Both the position numbers and the translations under genes were made by a program. From NCBI GenBank assembly GCA_009908535.1, contig JAAAOD010000005.1, forward strand, positions 1-17,155: 17,155 nt of DNA, read 5' to 3'. Below, piece after piece: positions 14,457 to 17,155 of the stretch. The stretch is from Verrucomicrobiota bacterium. GTDB lineage: Bacteria > Verrucomicrobiota > Verrucomicrobiia > Opitutales > Oceanipulchritudinaceae. Each line of letters begins with the position of its first letter. Position 1 is the first letter of the stretch. Below the pieces are notes generated by a model that saw only the letters and a program-made list of their open reading frames with translations, was not told the origin of the DNA and made no database searches.

Positions 14457-15158
14457 ATGATCAGGACGGACCTGATCTTTTCCGCTTCCGCATTTTCACT
14501 ACGCCTGCGTCCCCGCGGCAACGTCACCGAGACGCGCCTTCTCTGCACCCCGCAGTTCGTCGACCCCGCGGAACGCGAATGTATCCGGAATCTACTACGC
14601 CGACAGGACGGCGATTTCCTCTTTTACGATGCCGGGGCCAACATCGGCGCCTACACCTACTGGGTACTGGCCGGCGCCGGGGAACGGGCACGCGTCACCG
14701 CCTTCGAGGCCAACCCCGCCATCGCCGCCCGGCTGCGCGAAAACCTTGCCCGGAACGGGTTCGATCATGTCCGCGTCCACGAGGTGGCCTTGACGACGAA
14801 GCCGGGCCGCCTGCGCTTTCATGTCGATCCCGACAACCTCGGCGAAAGCGGCATCCTCTCCGGAGAGGAAAATGGCGGGGACGGAGAGGAAGGCGTCCTC
14901 GAGGTTCCCGGAGAGCCCCTCGCCCCCTATCTGGAAAGCGAGGTCCGCGCACCGGATTTGCTGAAGATCGACATCGAGGGAGCGGAGGCGGAGGTCCTCG
15001 CCGCCGCTTTCGCCGCCACGGCCCGCGAAAAACGGCCGCTCCGCATCCTCGCCGAGTTCAAGCAAGACGACGCGCACCGCCATCTGCATGCCATCCTCAA
15101 GCAGGCCGGGTATTCCCTCGAACAGGATTTCGGCCTCAACCGCATGTACCGGCGGTAA
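14457..15158 (+). CDS. FkbM-family SAM-dependent methyltransferase
   Basis: A 233-residue soluble protein. SAM-binding motif I is FYDAGANIGAYTYW (56-69). The acidic residue binding the SAM ribose is in FEANP (83-87), and LLKIDIEGAEAEVL (168-181) is the hallmark FkbM segment. Family members O-methylate sugars or other hydroxyl groups in polysaccharides and macrolides; in a glycan cluster the likeliest substrate is a sugar of the surface polymer. The start at 14457 is the first ATG after an in-frame stop, with no strong Shine-Dalgarno. It is G+C-rich like most of the window, unlike the adjacent divergent GT4 gene. A longer overlapping frame at 14435-15430 is Arg/Pro-rich and clearly a shadow. 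Substrate unknown. Confidence 0.88.
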   Translation: MIRTDLIFSASAFSLRLRPRGNVTETRLLCTPQFVDPAERECIRNLLRRQDGDFLFYDAGANIGAYTYWVLAGAGERARVTAFEANPAIAARLRENLARNGFDHVRVHEVALTTKPGRLRFHVDPDNLGESGILSGEENGGDGEEGVLEVPGEPLAPYLESEVRAPDLLKIDIEGAEAEVLAAAFAATAREKRPLRILAEFKQDDAHRHLHAILKQAGYSLEQDFGLNRMYRR

Positions 15159-15320
15159 ATCGACCCGCGGCCAAAGTCTCACGACTTCGGCTACCTCTAC
15201 CGTTTCTCTCCAGTTACTCCGCGTCGGTTGGGACTGATGAAAATTCAAATCGAGAAGGTATTCCCCACCCGCCGCAACCCACTCAGCCACATCAGACTGC
15301 GTTCCCGCAAGGCCGTTTCA

Positions 15321-15348
15321 AGGCGCTTGATCCAGAAGCGCCTCTTTA
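15321..15348 (+). terminator. Weak hairpin terminator candidate downstream of fkbM-like gene
   Basis: AGGCGCTT (15321-15328) pairs with AAGCGCCT (15336-15343) around seven bases, followed by CTTTA. The stem is sound but the T-run is short, and it lies 163 bases past the FkbM stop. It sits between two convergent genes, the FkbM gene and the GT2 gene ending at 15409. Confidence 0.35.
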
Positions 15349-15408
15349 CCATATTCGACCATCCCGGCATCTAGTAATTACTAAATGGGAGGGTTTCCGC
15401 ATTTGGCA

Positions 15409-16272
15409 TCACTTTCCGATCAACTCGTGATCGGGCCGGACCTGATGGACCCGCTTCCGCTTTTTGAGGGCCGTCTTCTGCCGCCGCACCCGTTCCGGAT
15501 CCCGCCATGGCCGCGGGTGATCGAGATGCACGGCGGCGAGGCTGTAGCGGTGGCGCGTTCCGCGCACGCCGACGTTCGCCATGCGGATCCCGAGGTCGCG
15601 GTCGACACCGCCGTAGACGAAGGTTTCGTCAAATCCGCCCACGGTGAAAAAATCTTCCCGCCAGCAACCCGAGTTACAGCCGACGAAACTGTCCCGGCGC
15701 GGGGTCAGGAAATCCAGGAGGCGGGCGCAAAATCCATGGCTGGCGAGGCGGCGCCGGTAGCGGCGGATTTCCGGAATTCCCTTTTCCCGCAACCAGCGCC
15801 AGTCGAACAGCCGCTGTTCCCGGATATCCTCGGGGGTGAGGCATTCCTGCAGGGCGGCGGGGATGTTGATATGGCTGCCGCCGGTCATGTAGCGGCGCGG
15901 GCGGGCGAGGGCCCGGTGCGCGGCCACCCAGTCCCTGCGCACGACCATGTCGCCGTCAAGGAAGAGCAGGTATCGGCATTCCGTGGCCCGCGCGGCCTTG
16001 TTCAGGATCTCCGCTTTGCGGAAATCGATGTCCTCGTGCCAGATGTGCTCGATTTCCAGCGCGCTCCCCGCCCTCCAGCTCCGCAATTGTTCCACGAAGG
16101 CTTCGCCCGAACCGTCATCGGCGAGGAAAACGACAAAATTCCGGTCGGTCTGCGTTTCAAGGGAAAGGAGGGCGCGCTCGAGCGAGGTCCAGTTGTTGTA
16201 GCAGGAAATCAGGACAGCGAGGGATTCCGATGATGGCAGATGCGCGCTCACGACCTCCCCATTATCCGCCAT
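15409..16272 (-). CDS. GT2 glycosyltransferase with galactosyltransferase-type C-terminal motif
   Basis: A 287-residue GT-A enzyme from the ATG at 16272. The frame extends back to a further ATG at 16353 and TTG at 16383, but that adds an Arg/Lys-rich stretch unlike the family and would collide with the dapF-like start. Motifs are AVLISCYNNWTSLERALLSL (19-38), ADDGS (51-55), the metal-binding DGD (106-108) in YLLFLDGDMVV, and FVGCNSGCWREDFFTVGGFDE, then YGGVDRDLGIRM, the acidic catalytic/acceptor segment of the Glyco_transf_7C type (GxDxD). Such enzymes invert configuration and add sugars such as Gal, GalNAc or GlcNAc to lipid-linked glycans or surface polymers. No membrane helix is present, so it acts from the cytoplasm. 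It is divergent from the DapF-like gene by 79 bases. Donor and acceptor cannot be read. Confidence 0.87.
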   Translation of the reverse strand: MADNGEVVSAHLPSSESLAVLISCYNNWTSLERALLSLETQTDRNFVVFLADDGSGEAFVEQLRSWRAGSALEIEHIWHEDIDFRKAEILNKAARATECRYLLFLDGDMVVRRDWVAAHRALARPRRYMTGGSHINIPAALQECLTPEDIREQRLFDWRWLREKGIPEIRRYRRRLASHGFCARLLDFLTPRRDSFVGCNSGCWREDFFTVGGFDETFVYGGVDRDLGIRMANVGVRGTRHRYSLAAVHLDHPRPWRDPERVRRQKTALKKRKRVHQVRPDHELIGK

Positions 16273-16351
16273 GCGGCGGGCATGGCAAGCCCGACCGAAA
16301 AGAGGAAGCTTTCCCTTGTCGGCGGCCAGTTTCCGCTCTCTTTTTCTCTGC

Positions 16352-17155
16352 ATGCGCTTCAGCAAGTACCACGCCCTCGGCAATGATTACCTTGTCCTCG
16401 ATCCGGCGGACGCGCACGACGCGCCCTCCGTGGAGGCCATCCGGCTCTTCTGCCACCGCAATTTCGGCCTCGGTTCCGACGGCATCCTCTACGGCCCCCT
16501 CGTCGGGGAAAAGGGGGCCTTCGGCCTGCGGATTTTCAACCCCGACGGCAGCGAAGCCGAAAAAAGCGGCAACGGGCTGCGCATCTTCGCACGTTACCTC
16601 TTTGACAGCGGCAAGGTCGGCACGGACGCTTTCGCGGTGGACACGCTCGGCGGCCGGGTCGAATGCCGCGTCCACGAGGGCGGGGGCATGGTGACCGTCG
16701 AAATGGGCCGGGTTGTCTTCGATGCGGAGACGATCCCTGTCAGCGGCTTCGAGGGGGAAGTCGTCGACCGGGAGCTTGAACTTGCCGGGGAAACGCTCCG
16801 CTTCTGCGCCGCCACCATCGGCAATCCCCATTGCGTCTTTCCCGTCGACAAGGCCACCGCCGCGGAAGTGAAGCGCATCGGCCCGGTCGCCGAAATCCAC
16901 CCCGCTTTTCCCAACCGGACCAACGTGCAACTGCTGGAAGTCGTGGACCGACGCCGCATCCGCATTGAAATCTGGGAACGCGGCGCCGGCTACACCCTCG
17001 CCAGCGGAAGCAGCGGCAGCGCCACCGGGGCCGTCGCCAAACGGCTGGGTCTCGTCGACGACGATATCGCGGTGGAAATGCCCGGCGGAGAGATCCACCT
17101 CCGCATCGACGACGACTTTAATGTCCGCATGACCGGGCCCGTCACGCGCGTGGGC
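16352..17155 (+). CDS. dapF: DapF-fold protein with both catalytic Cys replaced by Ser, 3' end cut by window edge
   Basis: The frame is open from the ATG at 16352 to the window end (268 codons, no stop; canonical DapF is about 270-280 residues). It has the diaminopimelate epimerase fold signatures: YHALGNDYLVLD (6-17), FGLGSDGI (38-45), FNPDGSEAEKSGNGLRIFARY (62-82), AATIGNPHCV (153-162) and WERGAGYTLASGSSGSATGA (208-227). In true DapF (LL- to meso-diaminopimelate for lysine and peptidoglycan) one Cys in CGNG and one in ACGTG act as the acid/base pair. Here both are Ser (72 and 218; AGC codons at 16565-16567 and 17003-17005). All surrounding residues are preserved, so it is not a decayed gene. 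The activity may be weak, different (another amino acid racemase or isomerase) or thiol-independent. I believe related Ser-type 'DapF' proteins exist, from memory. Fold certain, DapF function doubtful. Confidence 0.8.
   Translation, partial: MRFSKYHALGNDYLVLDPADAHDAPSVEAIRLFCHRNFGLGSDGILYGPLVGEKGAFGLRIFNPDGSEAEKSGNGLRIFARYLFDSGKVGTDAFAVDTLGGRVECRVHEGGGMVTVEMGRVVFDAETIPVSGFEGEVVDRELELAGETLRFCAATIGNPHCVFPVDKATAAEVKRIGPVAEIHPAFPNRTNVQLLEVVDRRRIRIEIWERGAGYTLASGSSGSATGAVAKRLGLVDDDIAVEMPGGEIHLRIDDDFNVRMTGPVTRVG

Noticed and set aside
14435..15430. 331-codon frame overlapping fkbM
   Set aside because: Extreme Arg/Pro content and no motif; the FkbM frame has all SAM-binding motifs.
16273..16383. Longer GT2 start, including an ATG at 16353 that shares CATG with the dapF-like start
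   Set aside because: The added Arg/Lys-rich residues are unlike GT2 N-termini, and it would leave no promoter space for either gene; the ATG at 16272 is the better choice.

Overview
ORGANISM. The window is about 60% G+C and codes for a Gram-negative cell: it has an outer-membrane porin ending in aromatic-Phe, a periplasmic (not lipoprotein) betaine-binding protein, and genes for surface glycans. An EpsI-type exosortase partner and a secreted subtilase with a DPDQDGLxNLWEY calcium-binding motif together suggest Verrucomicrobiota, perhaps a marine Opitutales-like lineage. This is an inference from protein style, not from a marker gene. Many genes lack a clear Shine-Dalgarno sequence. LAYOUT. 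(1) 1-1297, minus strand: a NeuD/PglD-type acyltransferase cut by the window edge, translationally coupled (ATGA) to an EpsI/DUF3485 protein. This is the end of an exopolysaccharide locus. (2) 1346-6921, plus strand: an AT-rich promoter region, a long structured leader, a porin, a strong terminator, then proV-proW-proX, a glycine betaine/proline ABC importer, closed by a second strong terminator. The ProW permease is unusual: its first membrane hairpin is apparently duplicated around an acidic soluble domain of about 180 residues. (3) 6920-8761, minus strand: a UTP-sugar-1-phosphate uridylyltransferase-like enzyme followed by a glucuronokinase-like GHMP kinase, together a plausible sugar-to-UDP-sugar salvage pair. 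(4) 9082-11976, minus strand: a small polytopic membrane protein resembling ECF-transporter S components, then a secreted or anchored subtilisin-like protease. (5) 12122-16272: four glycan genes in alternating orientation. They are an LpcC-like GT4 mannosyltransferase, a second GT4 of visibly lower G+C, an FkbM methyltransferase and a GT2 glycosyltransferase. (6) 16352 to the edge: a DapF-family protein in which both catalytic cysteines are serine. HOW IT FITS. Most of the window serves the cell envelope. Region 2 is an osmoprotectant uptake module whose porin could provide the outer-membrane step. Region 3 could feed UDP-glucuronate or a similar UDP-sugar to the glycosyltransferases of regions 1 and 5. 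The alternating gene directions and base composition of region 5 suggest piecemeal assembly rather than one operon. No tRNA, rRNA, CRISPR array, IS element or phage gene was seen.
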